A stretch of DNA of 64,000 nucleotides from Siniperca chuatsi (taxonomy: Eukaryota; Chordata; Actinopteri; Centrarchiformes; Sinipercidae), in contig NC_058064.1 of the NCBI RefSeq assembly GCF_020085105.1, forward strand, positions 12,789,001-12,853,000, written 5' to 3'. The notes under the pieces are model-generated. The model made no database searches. It was not told where the DNA came from and saw only the letters and a list, made by a program, of their open reading frames with translations. The first letter of the stretch is position 1. The number at the start of each line of letters is the position of its first letter. Shown piece after piece: positions 1 to 21,436 of the stretch. The position numbers were made by a program, and so were the translations under genes.

Positions 1-124
1 ACCATCATATCTTAAAGAGCTCATCGTACCTTATTACCCCACTAGAACACTGCACTCCCAAAATGCAGGGTTACTTGTGGTTTCTAGAGTCTCCAAAAGT
101 CTCCCATAGTTTGGTGCTTTCTCA

Positions 125-590
125 TCTCTTTCCTCTCCTTCTGTCGCTTTCAGCAGGTATTTCTGCCTCTGGAGCTGCAGAGTCTGGATCTATTGCTCCC
201 ATGTTCCTGCTCGACAACAACACTATAATTATTAGCATTAGTCTTATTACTATTATTATCATTATTATGACTATTATGATTATTAGTTTTATTAATATTA
301 ATATTACCACTACCATTACATTATTATTATTTTAAAATCCTATGTGGAATTTGCATTGTGCTCTTACTGGCCGCCCACCCTGAGTCTGGTTCTGCTTGAG
401 GTTTCTGCCTCTTAAAAGGAAGTTTTTCATTGGAACTGTCGCTTGCTCTTGGTGGGAATTGTTGGGTCTCTGTAAATAATATTATAAAGAGTACGGTCTA
501 GACCTGCTCTATAGGAAACGTGCAATGAGATAACTTCTGTTATGAAATGGCGTTATATAAATAAAATTTTATTTAATTTAACTGAACAAT
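125..590 (+). repeat. LINE 3'-end remnant (teleost L2/Maui-like)
   Basis: The stretch holds phrases I associate with the 3' ends of teleost non-LTR retrotransposons: a 'tctggagctgcagagtctgg' block near 169, 'ggaagtttttcattgg' near 419, 'gaattgttgggtctctgtaa' near 456, and a tail 'ggcgttatataaataaaat' near 549. An imperfect ATT-rich microsatellite (about 228-334) splits it. No reverse transcriptase frame is left, so it is a dead 5'-truncated copy. The family name comes from memory of such tails, not from a database search. Confidence 0.6.
228..334. repeat. imperfect (TTA/ATT)n microsatellite
   Basis: About 105 bases of degenerate TTA/ATT trinucleotides sit inside the LINE remnant. They create short spurious open frames on both strands made of I, M, T and L only. 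Confidence 0.85.
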
Positions 591-3199
591 AAGGCTCCAT
601 TTGAAAGGACTTCAGATACTTTCTACACTGTTGCACCCTCTTCTCTCTTCAGAGAGGAAGCGGAGGAGACTGCAAGGTCAATTGTCCTCTTGTCTTTTCT
701 AAAGAATCATGGGTCTTTGGCCACAAGCCCAGGCCCAGTCTGAAGGGCTATCTGCCTATTGTCTGGGATGAAGCCACTCATCCTCAGACCTGTCCTCTAT
801 TCACATCAGAGGATTCCTCATCCACTCATTGTCTCTTTTCGTCATCTGAATTAAGTACTTGTCTGTCACAAAAATAGAGGTTTTCCTCTTTACCCGTCTG
901 CCTGAAATACGATTTCCAGAGCTTTCGAAAAATGCATATCCAGATAAATATCTCAGGAAACTCAATGCACATCTTTTGGTGGGTTAAACACAAAGTGGCT
1001 TTTGCAGAGTGCCGCCAAGACCCCTGGAAAACTTGAGAGCTTTTCTGAAAGGTTTACCCTCTGACTGGACTGCCAAGCTCCTCTCTCTCTCCTCTCACTC
1101 AATTTCAAATATATGTTGGCATGCCAGGAAAGAAGGCCGTGTTGGCAAAGTACATAGACAATCCCATCTCTATGCACACAGAGAATCTCTTGCTCTGTCT
1201 CGCTCTTCTAAGCTAGTTAGCTAACAGAGTCATTTCTCATTTGTAACAGGTATTTTGGCACGTGACAAACAGCTCTGTTGGCCTCCCTGCAAGTCACTTT
1301 GTGGGGTTGTCAGGGGAGAGGGGGTCTTTGTCTGCTGGACAATTGAGTAAACTCATTTGTCATTTTAGACTCTTTAAATGAAGCCGTTGCTGCTTTTCAG
1401 CCTTTCACAATGACGGATGGTGCAGAGCTTGTCCAAATAATTTTGATCAAACTTCCCCAGGCATATTAAATGAATTTGTTTATATTTTGTCCACTGTTTT
1501 GTATGCAGATTGTTTCACTGCACTGTTTTTTGTTGTTGTTTTTTTTACTTTTTCTAAACAATAAGTGCAGCTTTTCACATCTCCTAATTAGTAATGCAGG
1601 TGTCACTTTTTCACACGGTGGATATCTCATTTTGCAACAAAACTTCTAGTTTTCCCGGATTGTCAGGAGTTTCCTGAAGTGAATTGCTCTTTGACAATAA
1701 CGTCATTGTGATTGGCTGAAGTGAGAGATGAGGACAGGGGACCCCTCTCCTCTCACTCTTTCAGACCTACAAAATAGGAAGGGGGTAGTGGTATCAGTGA
1801 CAGGGTGAGCAGATAGATCCCCTGCGTGAGAATTTCATTGTTTCTCATTGTTTTGGTTTTCTGGCCTGCAACCATTGTTTTGGTTCACTCTCACCGCTCT
1901 CATCAGCGTCATTTTTTGCCACAACATGCAGCTGATTTCAGCTAAAAAGCTCTAAAAACCCTCTGTACACTACCTGCCCAGCACCAAAGAGCAGATAGAC
2001 AAAGTTAGAGAGTAGCGGTTGAACATAAAGGAGCATTAGCAGCGAAAGAGCTAGATATTTTTCTCAGGAGTTGGTGGAGACCAAAAACAGAGCTTAAACA
2101 GGAGAGTGAATATTGGACTTCCAAATGAAAGCTAATGTTGCTCTGTGTCTGCTGGATGTACAAATAGGAAAGTGTTTGCTAACAAGTTAACCATACTAAC
2201 CTAAAGGGTGGTAAGAAAGTTAACTGGTAAAGTTAACTAATGTCCTTTTATAAGTACCATAATTTACCTCAGCTTTGTGCTATTAGCCATTTTCTAAACA
2301 AGACTCAATTTCATCAAATAGCATTTATGATCAAACCATTTATGCACTCAAATTTAGCTCAGATTTGTGCACAAATCATTAATTTTATTGTTGAGATACT
2401 GGAACAGCTGGGCCAAGAACACTTAGCATGAACTAGCATGGGATCTAATCAGCAGCTGAGAAGAAATTAATGTGACATTATTAGAGCAAATGACATGTAG
2501 AGCATCAGACTGGATGACCCCAGGAACTATTTAATGACAGAGAGAGTAGTAGTGTGCAGTCACTTATAAATATAAATTTTGTTTGGAGGGAAGTAAAGAG
2601 TAGTGAAATTAGTGATTGTGATGCAAATAACTAAAATAAAACTATCAAAAAAAAACAATTGCATTTGGAAGATTTATGCTCTTTTATGCCTGCCTCAAAG
2701 GTTAAGGCAAACCTGTTTTTCTGTAAAAAGCTGAGTATGAAATAGACTTTGGCATTATTTACCCTTCACTACTTTCTTAAAAGGCAGTGAACAGCTGTCT
2801 GGCTTGTAGAACAAATCTTTTTAGAAAGAATGAGACAGACTGAAAGAGAGACAAAGAGAAAGAGTAGAGTGGACATGTCATCTGGCTCTCAGGAATCCTG
2901 CAGCCGAGTTGTGGCGCAGTTTGGACGGCTTGGTGTCGGTCTGGTGGAGGAAGGGGTGTAGAGATAGGTGGGGTGTTGACTCTGAAGTGTTGAAGTGTGT
3001 GTGTGTGTGTGTGTGATTGAAGTGCAGTGGCAGGCGATTTGCTCTGGAGGGGAGGAATGAGGGAGGGGCCGACAAGGCTTCGCTGCCCCAAGGAGTACAC
3101 ACACACACATCCATTCACTCCCACACACTCACAGGGATCAGAGACACTCCAGATAGAGACGTCACCTCTCTGCCCTCCTCCTTGCTCTTTGGACCTTGA

Positions 3200-3421
3200 A
3201 ATTTTGGATCGCTAAATGAGTTGCTCCCCGGGTGCAGAGTGAGTTGCATCTTTTCAGACTTCCCTCACAGCTGACGTTGACTTTCAAAAGGCTGAGCTGT
3301 TGGGAGTATACTTCCTGGCATATGGGATATGGATCTGATTAGACTGTGGATCCATTGAGTTCGATGCTCATGTAGCCAGAGCTACAAGAAAGCTACAGAA
3401 AGAGAGATGCTTTCCCAGGAG
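3200..3421 (+). other. prickle1: candidate 5' untranslated exon of prickle1
   Basis: A strong donor, GGAG|GTAAGAGG, ends this stretch and the right strand for prickle1 is used. The segment has several ATGs, each followed by an early stop, so it would be untranslated. The 5' boundary is a guess. Only the donor and the need for an upstream exon support the call. RNA reads spanning 3421 to 7789 would settle it. Confidence 0.2.
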
Positions 3422-4594
3422 GTAAGAGGAAAATAGATCAGTACACTTCCTGAAACTTGTAAATGCAGAAGGATTTTGTTGAATGAAGAGCACTTTTGCA
3501 GCTCTACTGTGGAAATTGCTTGCACGTAAGTTCCACCGTTACTTAGTTGATGAGGAGGCATGCAATGGATTGTGGGAGATTTCCTAGGTTTAAAGCAGCG
3601 CCTGAAGTGTTGAAAAAGAGCTGAAGAGAACGAACGGCTAAGCTTAGCTCAAGATTAAAGTGCGGCATGTCTGAGAGGTGATCCTGCATGTGTATTGCTC
3701 TATTTGTGATATACTATGAAGGTGCATGTCTAGGTCTTGCATCTTGCGTCTGTGCAGGTGGTCTCACTCCAGCTGTGTTAAGTCTCCTGTGCACCCCCTG
3801 ACACCCATTTGGCCTTAAAACAACACTTCACAAGTCAAATAGCGATGACCTCGGCCTTTGAACTCCACAATTTAATGGTTTTCCTAAAGCAAATTCCATG
3901 ACGTATAGGAAAAATAGACTTTTCTTTTTTACTGTTTTGGTTTCAGCAAGTGCTCAACACCCCCAGATCTGTCTTTTGAATTAACTTCAGGTAACTAAAG
4001 CTGTAATTATTCTACCAGTTTGATATTTTAATAAATATCTCCTCATTGGGAGAATATGATACATTTTGGCACAATCTGTAAAAGTCAAAATTCTTGGTAA
4101 ATTAGGATGTATTCCTTTAGTTCGCCCGAGGTTGTGTTCATTTGAAAATAACACATGTTTGACTAACTAATTCCTTGGTAAAGGAGAGCCCCTTTAAAAG
4201 TGTCAGTTAAGTGGGGGAAGCTCACATGATTAACCGTTAGCTGGCTACATCTGGCCCGTGTTTACACAGACCTAATGTTGTGACTCTTTAAATGCCTTTT
4301 TCAAAACGTTTCCCTTTTTAACCTCCTTAACCTCCTCCTGTCACGTCTGCACTGTGGCCCGGGTTTAAAGGAGGAATGGCTGGACATTTTGTTTTTGTTT
4401 TTGACAAAGCCAGCCATTGTGTTATTGCCAATGGGTGACATGGTGTAATGTGAGTTGCTGTGTGTGTTGGCTCAGGAATCCGCAGTCACCTTTCCCCCCG
4501 AACTTATGGGATGAGAGGCAGGAGAGCTGAAGGGCAGAAGAGGACAGATAGAAATCATTAGCGTGGTGAATGAAAGGATACCAAACTATAGAGT

Positions 4595-4870
4595 TTTAGA
4601 GTTGAAATGATCAGTCGATTAATTGATTATTTTGACAATTAATTCATAATTTTTGTCATTTTTTTTCAAGCAAAAACGCCAAACATTCTCAGGGAGGACT
4701 TGCTGCTATATTTTGTCATATATGATAGTAAAGTGAATATCTTTGTGATGTTGCACTATAGGTCAGACAAAAACAAGTAATTGGAAAATGTCACCTTGGG
4801 CTCTTGGAGATGTTATTGGGGATTTTTCACTGCCATATTCATCAATAATGGAAAATAATCATTAGTTGGT
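4595..4870 (+). repeat. MITE relic, 'CGATTAATTGATTA' teleost family
   Basis: It opens with 'tgaaatgatcagtcgattaa' near 4605 and closes with 'ggaaaataatcattagttgg' near 4850. Between these are 'caagcaaaaacgccaaacat' near 4667 and 'gtcaccttgggctctt' near 4788. These are hallmarks, from memory, of a very common non-autonomous DNA element in spiny-rayed fish. Three further relics of the family lie in this window, at about 45636, 58281 and 62785. It has no coding capacity. Confidence 0.6.
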
Positions 4871-6874
4871 GTTTTTTAACTCATTCCTTTTCATGTTGAA
4901 TGGGACAAAGAATGTCATACAATATCATCTTATCGTGAACATGATACAATCAGTCTGGTCATTGCCAGTTTGTAAAATGTGATGGCACTGATACGGTTTA
5001 GGTCTGCAGTGATGCTGGGTGGCCCTGTGGCTTTGGGGGCCACATGTTGGAACCCTTGCATGTCTAAATTTTTGTTGTAAACCAAACCTGCACCCACATT
5101 GTCCCCAAAAAAACAGAAGCATTAATGGCTTATTCCTAAACTCCAAGCTTCACTAAAATATCTTACAAACCACCGTCATCTAATTGTACCACTTACTGGT
5201 CTTAACTAGGTTAGGCGAGATAAAGCAGAACAGGTAAAGAAATGCTTCTGGGTGATAACATTATCTATACTACCGTAAAACCTGATAGATTAGTCACTGA
5301 AGAACAAAGCAACAGTCAAATAGCCTTTTGTTCTGTGATAAGAGCTTTGGTTTGACTTTTAACAGCATTTCTAATCTGTAAATTCAGTGTTTTGAGGCCC
5401 TGGGCTTCATTCAACTGTATTCTAATTTGGGGAATGCTAATATTTCCCCAGTCTTGTTACTGGGGTTTGAATACATGGTGAGGTCTGGGAGGCTTTGAGG
5501 GTGAGCTGATCATTCTTTAGAGGATCAATCCATTATCATAAATTTTCAAAAAGAAATGAAAAAAAATGAATGGTGAGCACAAAGTACAGTAAACTATGAC
5601 ACCATTTTATGAAGTAAAGTAAATAGCAAATAGTAATAGTAAATAATAAACTTAAATAACACAAATGTGACAAAGGTTTAAAATTTCCATTTACAGGTTT
5701 GTTATCTGATAAGGGTCACAGTACAAAAAATATTAGGAGAGAGGTGGCCTCCTTTTTGCTAAAAGGAAAGTCAGATTTTTTTTGGGAGGGCAGGAGATGG
5801 TTTTAAATTTTTCCATGCCCCAGATTTATATTTTATTTCACCCTTTTCTTGTGAGATTTACTATAAAACAGCTACATAAAAATTGTTACATGAACAAACT
5901 TGTGTGTGTGCCTGTTGCTTATTCATTGGCAGTGGTAATAACTGTTTATTTAGTAGCTCTTTGTTCAAAAGTAGAGAAGCTGGAATGATCGGTAAACAGG
6001 GTGCATCATTTGTTATATTCACCATAGTTCTGGCAATTGCTAATTCCACTTCTAATGTGTGACTGGGCTATGTAAAAGTTATTGCTCCATTAACATACTG
6101 AGTTTGAAATCAGAGTTAAGTTGAGAAAGAAAAAAACAAATATTAATAACCCTGCAGTGGGTCTTGCATTTTTAAGTCAAACATAAAGTTCTTTCCCCTC
6201 CCTACCCCAATAATTTTCATACTGTCCCTAAGTAACTGATTATCACATGGCATTGGTGTAAATGAATTTAACTAACTGCTCTACAGTCACAGTTAATAGA
6301 CCCCTTATAGTGCTGCTTCTGTGTAAATGATCAAATCTACATGAAGTTTGGAGCGCCTGTGTGAAGTTTCTGACTGTTTTTACCCAAAGAAGTTCTATTC
6401 TGGTACAGATTTGCATGTCAAAGAGGCAGAGCAGAGCAGGGCAAATCACAAGTGGCTTTTTCAACACCTTGAGACCAAAGAGCAGTTATCAGACTGAGAG
6501 GGCTCTGAAGAACATGGCTGCTGAGATAAGAGGGGCTACTGCTGAAGGCGGGAGACACACAACGACGAGACTGATTAATCCCCATTCATGTAACAGTCCA
6601 AGTGTTATCAGCATGTAAAGAGGAAGAAAAAAAACTATTTGAAATGCTGCTGAAAGTAGATTCATGCTGCAGTCTTTGAGTGAACCTATGCTGATTTTTT
6701 TTAAGGTTGATCGTTTGTCTTATGTAAGATTTCTATCAGTCGGCACTTCATTTGTTGTTTTTTGCATTTTCTTGATCATAGTTGTCCATTTATGTAATCG
6801 TGATTTCGTGCACATAGCTGTAAATCACAGTCCCAGCACAACGTGATAGGCTGCCACACGTGTTTCACAATCTT

Positions 6875-6965
6875 CAGTACTTTGTAGCACAGTGGATAAG
6901 AGCAACAGATGTTTGGTGGGTAACAGCTGGAAATTTCTGTTGTATCATGTTACGTCAAAGCATTA
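6875..6965 (+). repeat. possible degenerate tRNA-derived SINE head
   Basis: The 'tagcacagtgg' sequence matches the RNA polymerase III A-box consensus TRGCNNAGYGG, followed by 'ataagagcaacagatg'. I cannot find a convincing B box, so this may be chance. There is no poly(A) or tail repeat. Confidence 0.2.
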
Positions 6966-7788
6966 CAATCCTAGATTAAAAGTCCAAATGTAATCGATGT
7001 ACCTGATACAGAAAAATGTCTTTACAAGGTCTTTACATAGACTCACAGCAAGTAAATGCACAGATTTGTACCCCGATATAGATAATAAGATTTAAATGAA
7101 AAAAACAGACCTTTAAACCTTCTGTGCCTAACAACGCTGCTATTTTATCTTCATGTGGCATAAGTACAGTAAGGCTGGCAAGAGTCATGTATGGTTGTTG
7201 TATAAGTGCACCATACTGGAATGAGCCTGCTGTGATTTTCCATTATATATCATCCTAAGTTTGTCTTAAGTTCCCTTTGAAGGTGGACAAGTAGTATTTT
7301 GGGCACTTTATCAAGCATAATTCTGTAATGGATAAACAAAGGAAGTATGACATACTACACTAATGGGATGGAAAATAACATTAGTTGTTCTTGAGTGTGA
7401 CTCAAGAGTGTGATATGTTAAGGAGAAACTTCTTCATCCTTTCTTCTCTGTTTTCCTGTTTTTAAGGAAACAGTCTTCTCTGTTCTTCTCACTATTTCTT
7501 CTAGCTATTATGTTATGTTATTATGTTAATTCTTAAAACACTGCTGGGAAAAATATTTGGCTTATTGAGAAACATAAAGATTAAAACTAAATGTAGTGCA
7601 AAAAAAAATCCCAGATCAGCAGAACCCAGCCAAATAGTGACAAGAAGTGAAAAGGTAAAAGCCAGAGCTTTGGGTATAATTACAACAAAAAAAATCAAGC
7701 AAACAGAGGAGGGATAGAAAAATAAATAAATAAAATGAAAGGTAGGTTCTGTGAATGTGATTCCTAAATCCTCCCTTTTTATCCACAG

Positions 7789-7800
7789 CGGCCGTGTGTG
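7789..7800 (+). other. prickle1: prickle1 5' untranslated part of first coding exon
   Basis: The acceptor 'tttttatccacag' ends at 7788, leaving 12 untranslated bases before ATG 7801. The start therefore lies just inside an internal exon, and the promoter is one or more introns upstream. Confidence 0.7.
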
Positions 7801-16161
<8,361 letters not shown>

Positions 16162-17480
16162 CAGCTCAGAGCCTATTTACCTTATAATCTGCATTACACT
16201 AAGCAATAAAGTCAGATTTTCTCATCATGTGGTTTTCGCAGATCAAATCTGGGTTTAGAAAGGCAGTTTAAAACAACCCATGAGCACAGACTGCGTATTA
16301 CGCTCTAACAGAAGGTGCATGGCCAAAAGTCAAGATGCATATCATATTTTAGGCCCAAATCTACTGAAAGAAGAAATCAATCTGCTATGTTTTTTTGTGT
16401 ATGTGCAAATTTAGTCTTATTGAATTTTAGCACTAATATCATGCATGGACTGGTAAATTTGGTAGCCTTTCTTTATACAGTGCAGAGGAAAATTATGCAG
16501 AGCTGGCAGAGTGGCGACATTCAACTTTTTCCTTTCATTTCAGCATTTGCTATTAAGTTTTTCAAAAATGTTTTATGTTCAGTCAAAAGTTTTGCAGCAA
16601 TATCTTTTTGTGCTTTAAAATGGAAACATGTACACCGAGGTTGATAAAGTAGAAAATAGAAATGAACCAAATGATTATTTAATGCATAATAGTACAAAAT
16701 GATAATGTATATACTAAGTTAAGATTTTAATACTGGTATTTTTATATCTGTGGTTTAAAGAATAGTTTCCTTTGAAGTGTATGATAAAAAAAGCAGTTGT
16801 AATGGTAAACAAACATACCTCGTTAATATTTTATGAGAAACAACAAAGAAGGTGCCACTTCATAAACTGTGTTCTTCACAGTAAAGTGCCATGTTACTCT
16901 GTAACAATGTCTATTATAACATATATTCCACAATGCTCACTATTGCTGTACAAAATATAAAACAAATGGCAGTAACACCTGCATTTTCCATATTCAGCCG
17001 AACTGTTCACTACCCTTGCTCTGACATAACCAGCTAAATGCTTTGTGATGTAAAGACGCTTGTAATAAATATTTTTCTCCTCTCAAAGCTTCAGGAATGA
17101 TTGGTCTTTTCTCAAAATTTTGACAAATTCATTTTAAAATGACATTTTTTTTTAACCCTCAGATTGTAGCAGTGTTTCTACGGCAGAATGCATCAAAGAA
17201 TTTGGGATTTTGTAGTGCAGCATTCTTTTAAAACCTAGAAATTGTCTAAACTTATATCTAGACTTCATGATATGTAACATGTACATATTAAGAGTACTGA
17301 TTTGGTTTTATACAAACCTGCTCAAAGTTGGAAGTCATTTGCTAACATGCATTTAGTATAGTATGCATAACCGTGCCGGTAAACTGATCCTTAAAATATC
17401 TTAGATTAAGTCTATGATGCCAATGGGATATTTATGCAACTTGTGTTAATAGATCACAATAAAACAAACCTCAGTTATCA
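16162..17480 (+). other. prickle1: prickle1 3' untranslated region with candidate poly(A) signals
   Basis: AT-rich non-coding sequence follows the TAA stop. AATAAA hexamers lie at 16205-16210, 17064-17069 and 17458-17463. The 17064 copy has a T/G-rich stretch shortly after ('ttttctcctctc', 'gattggtctttt') and is the likeliest main signal; 16205 could give a short 3' UTR. Confidence 0.5.
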
Positions 17481-17991
17481 GAAATCATGTTTACTACAAC
17501 CTACAGAGACTTCTCAGTTTGTGCAAAGCTTTGTCTCAATGTCATCAAAATAATCAAGCTTTGTGCAGGTTTTTCTGGGGAGAAGGGGTCGGGGGGTGGA
17601 GGGGTCGTAGGATATAAAGTTTGAGAAGCAAAATGAAACCGCACAATGGAAAAGGAACCAAACTGGCATTTCTAGACAGTACAAATTTATACAACAATGT
17701 AGAACTGTAAATTTAGCAGCACCAAGTCATACATCTGACTGCTACAAAATAAAAATTGACATAGCTGAAAATAGTACAAAACAAAACATTGTCTTATCTG
17801 GTTTTTCTTTTGGAAAAGTGTCATCATGCTGGAGGAGTAACTGTCATTTCTCAACAACATATTTTCATCAAAATGGGTTAAATAATGAAACCCATATTAA
17901 CCATTTCCACAATGATGTGAGATTGGTAGCTTTTTAAATAAAGAGAAAATTTGTTTTTTGCCAACATTTGACAGTAAACAACTTTTAATAT

Positions 17992-17997
17992 TTTATT
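17992..17997 (-). terminator. pphln1: pphln1 poly(A) signal AATAAA
   Basis: TTTATT on the plus strand is AATAAA on the minus strand, about 235 bases past the pphln1 stop. Further T-rich copies lie nearby. It places the pphln1 3' end about 0.5-0.9 kb from the prickle1 signals, so the two transcripts converge closely and could overlap. Confidence 0.5.
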
Positions 17998-18230
17998 TAT
18001 AATTAACATATTTCAACAGAGAATTTGAAGGTACAAATAGTCTCTTCAAAAACTAACACTGTTCATCCCCACATACAATGCAACACTGCATCCTCTCCAT
18101 GATAAGTTCAGGTTGCTGTGCTGTAGAATCGGTTCATTCCAGCAATCCAAAATGTATCCAAGATATCCATCATGTTCAGCAGTCAATCCTACCATGCTCA
18201 GTCTCACATAGAGCAGATCAGGCCCGTGTG

Positions 18231-21200
18231 TCAGTAAGATGAGCTGTGATTGACTCCTGTCTTTGAAAGTTTATGACCCGTCAGGGCCGTAGATGGGGTG
18301 GTTGAGTCACAGACGGAAGGTTCTGGCTGCCGAACCGCCTCGTCCAGCTCGCTGATGAAGTGTTTGAGGTCCTCCAGGCAACGTTCGCGGATCTCCCCGA
18401 GGTTCTCCCTGAGGGGAACCTGCAGCTGCTTCTCCAGGTTGGGGTCTTTAGCCACCAGCATCTTTACCACCATGCCAAATGTCTCACAGTCCTGACGGTA
18501 CACCTGGAAGTGGACAGGAATATGAGTAAATAAAACAGAGGCTTAACATGCACAAATTTAAAAAAATAGCAAAAGACAAACAAGATGAAAACTTTACTTT
18601 CAAAATACACTAAGGAGACAAACTTACATCTATTTGTATGTAAAGAGGTAAAAACCTATGAGAGAAAAGCTCTTAATTGAGGAGATGAAAAGTTGTTTCC
18701 TTCCTGCCCTACCTGGCGCCTAGGTGTAAATATTCCAGTGTCATTGAGCCTTAGCAGATCATTCTGGTGTTAACACACATCATGTAGTGTCAAACGATAA
18801 ACACTCCTCTAGAGTTTAATAAGGGTCCTTTATGTAAGACAGGGTAGCCCAAGAAGCAATAAAACCCCACTTTAGTGGTGGCTCAGGGGCTTATAACAGG
18901 TGTTAGAGGGACAATGAGGAAGAGGTGCTGATATCTTGTTCGGGAGCTGCTATTTCACACCGAGCCTCAAATGTATCATAAAAACAATGTAGGGAGCCCA
19001 CTGCTGCCACATAAACTGGTTCGATTAGCAAAATACCAAAACAAGAGATTTGTTTCCAACTCAGGATCCTTCACATGAGCCGACAATGAAATTACAGAGG
19101 GGGAAAATATCAGTCACTGAAGCTGATGGTAATATTTTTAATGTCAGTGTCCATTTTCTTAAAGCTCCAGACATGCTGTAGATGGATTCCCACACAGAAG
19201 AAATTGACATAAATCCTGCACCTCAGTCCAGAAGAGTTTTTCCCCTCATGGCTTCAACAGTGTTCAATGTACAAGTCACACTACAGCAACACTTCAGGTC
19301 ATTTTGTGAGGTGAGCTTGAGCATGAGAGGCATTAAGTGGTATAAAAACAACTTGAACGATGACAAAGATTATTATACCAATTATTATGTTATTATATAT
19401 TTCTCTGCGGGACGCTGCTATCTCCTCTCATTTTGTCTCCATCTGTCCCTCCACTATTTCAGGACACACTTCTTCCTCTAGTCAGTCTCTCTATGCCTTG
19501 TTTCGTCTTACACACAAGAGCACTTCCAATAACAAGGGTTGTGTACGTTTATGTCTGTTTATACATGTGCCTCTGTGTGTGTGCGCCTCTGTGTGTGTGC
19601 GTGCGTGTATATAAAATTAGGCCAGGCAAGGGTGAGTTTCAGTCATTCACCGGATACCAACAGTGGCTTCTGTGCTGCAGGGCGTTCAAACTCACTGGCT
19701 TATTTATAGCTTTTCACAATGTTACTCCAACAGAGAGTGTGGTTGGAGTAGAGGAGAGATCACAAATAAAGATCTGCTGTCAAACAGAGTTAATGTACTC
19801 GCAACAACTGATGGCAGTTTTCCAAAATCTGCATTAAAGGTGGGGTATGTGATTCTGGAAAAATCCAATACCATGACAAATAACATGATATAGAGCGAGC
19901 AACGACACAGCAAGCAATATACCTAATGTTAGCTAGGTTGTGGGTTAGCTTAGCTAGGTTGTAGATTTGCAAACTGTCGCTACAGTTGCTGCTGCGAAGC
20001 TAACAGCAAGAAAGGACGGACTGTTTCCCCAAAGCCAGCACACCAGCTCCAGACAGCGATACTCACAACTCTCCTGCTACTACAGCAAACATCACACATC
20101 ACAACAACAGCATATCTTGGCAAACTAGAAAGTAAGCTAAATGTCCGTGGGCAAGTCATCTAACGTTACCTGACACACAAATCATGGCTGGAATAGTGTT
20201 GTGTGGCCCGGTCCGAGCCACTTTGGTGTTTGTACACAGCCCTGGGAATGGGAAATGAGCCTCTGTAAATGGGAAATAAACAGAGTTTTTTTTTTTTCAG
20301 CAAACACACTGAACGGACAGTTAGGGAACCGCGAGGAGAAATTTTCTGAATCTGACAAAAAGATGTGTATTGGATCAGAATCGCATACCCCACCTTTAAA
20401 CAAAAATATTTCCACTGTTGTATAAAAGCTACAGTGTGTATTCTGCAAATAGAGAGTTGATCCGAAATTTAGGACAGCAAACACTATCAGCATTTTGTGG
20501 GTTTTCAGTTCTCCCTCTTTGAGTGAACTGAATCTAACAAGAGGATAAATCAATTTACAGGAAATTTGTAGTGAACATAAGGATACAAAACAGTTTCAGG
20601 AAAGAGTGCCGACACCAGGCGTTTCCATAGCCCATGTACATTCCTCATGTACAATAAATAAACAGTCAAATCTGTACAAAAAGCAAACCTGTGATAGCAA
20701 CTTGCTCTACTGCGCTGAATTTAGTATTGTATTGTCCTAATCTTTTTATCATTGTCCTATGGTCTCATTCAACAGCTGATAACAGATGACAGTGAATATA
20801 TTTATCAACTTTTCTGAGGAAGTATCCAATCAAGTGTGCTGACAACAACTTCTATGAATTCAGGGAAAGTTGTTCCTAGATAACAATGTGCTGAAAATGT
20901 ACTTCCCGTATTCAAAAACACACTTCCTGAAACCCCTCCCTTGTTATCCAATGAGGAAGGAAAGGACCCAGGACTTAAGGGTGGGGTCGGTCCACTGTCT
21001 CTGCCTTTGAAAACTTCTTTAAACTTTATTTTCTACAGCCAGTTAAAGCAGGATTCAGAGTGAGTGTGAGAGCCTGGCTTCAGAAAAGAACAAGAATGAA
21101 GAGTTGGGGCCTCAGTCCAGTTCTGCCATCTTTGTACCTAAATAAAAACCCCACTGAGGCTGGAACTGTCTGGCTGTCTGTCTGGTAGCCAAATATATTT

Positions 21201-21391
21201 AGATTCCTCAACAAATGAAATAAAACTCCCTTTGTATCACAGCCTGGACTGTGAGGAGTAAAACATAATACCCTTTATTACCTGTCATGCCTTGTCACTC
21301 ACTATAACCAGTTAGCCTGTACCGCAGCCAAAGTCAACTTTGACAATGAGAACGGGTTCAGGTTGAATTTCAGCAGACCAATTTCACTTAG

Positions 21392-21436
<45 letters not shown>

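Larger units (their letters stand above)
591..7788. other. non-coding region upstream of prickle1 coding exons
   Basis: No open frame here looks like a conserved protein. It probably holds the prickle1 promoter and 5' untranslated exon or exons, because the first coding exon opens with a splice acceptor at 7788 and so something upstream must be spliced to it. Visible landmarks are a CRE-like 'aacgtcat' with an inverted CCAAT box near 1698-1715, a (GT)n run at 2996-3015, a good donor (GGAG|GTAAGAGG) at 3421/3422, a MITE relic at about 4595-4870, and an A-box-like 'tagcacagtgg' near 6885. Confidence 0.6.

Noticed and set aside
16315..16644. 109-codon frame in the prickle1 3' UTR
   Set aside because: AT-rich, with no recognisable family; expected by chance in a long 3' UTR.
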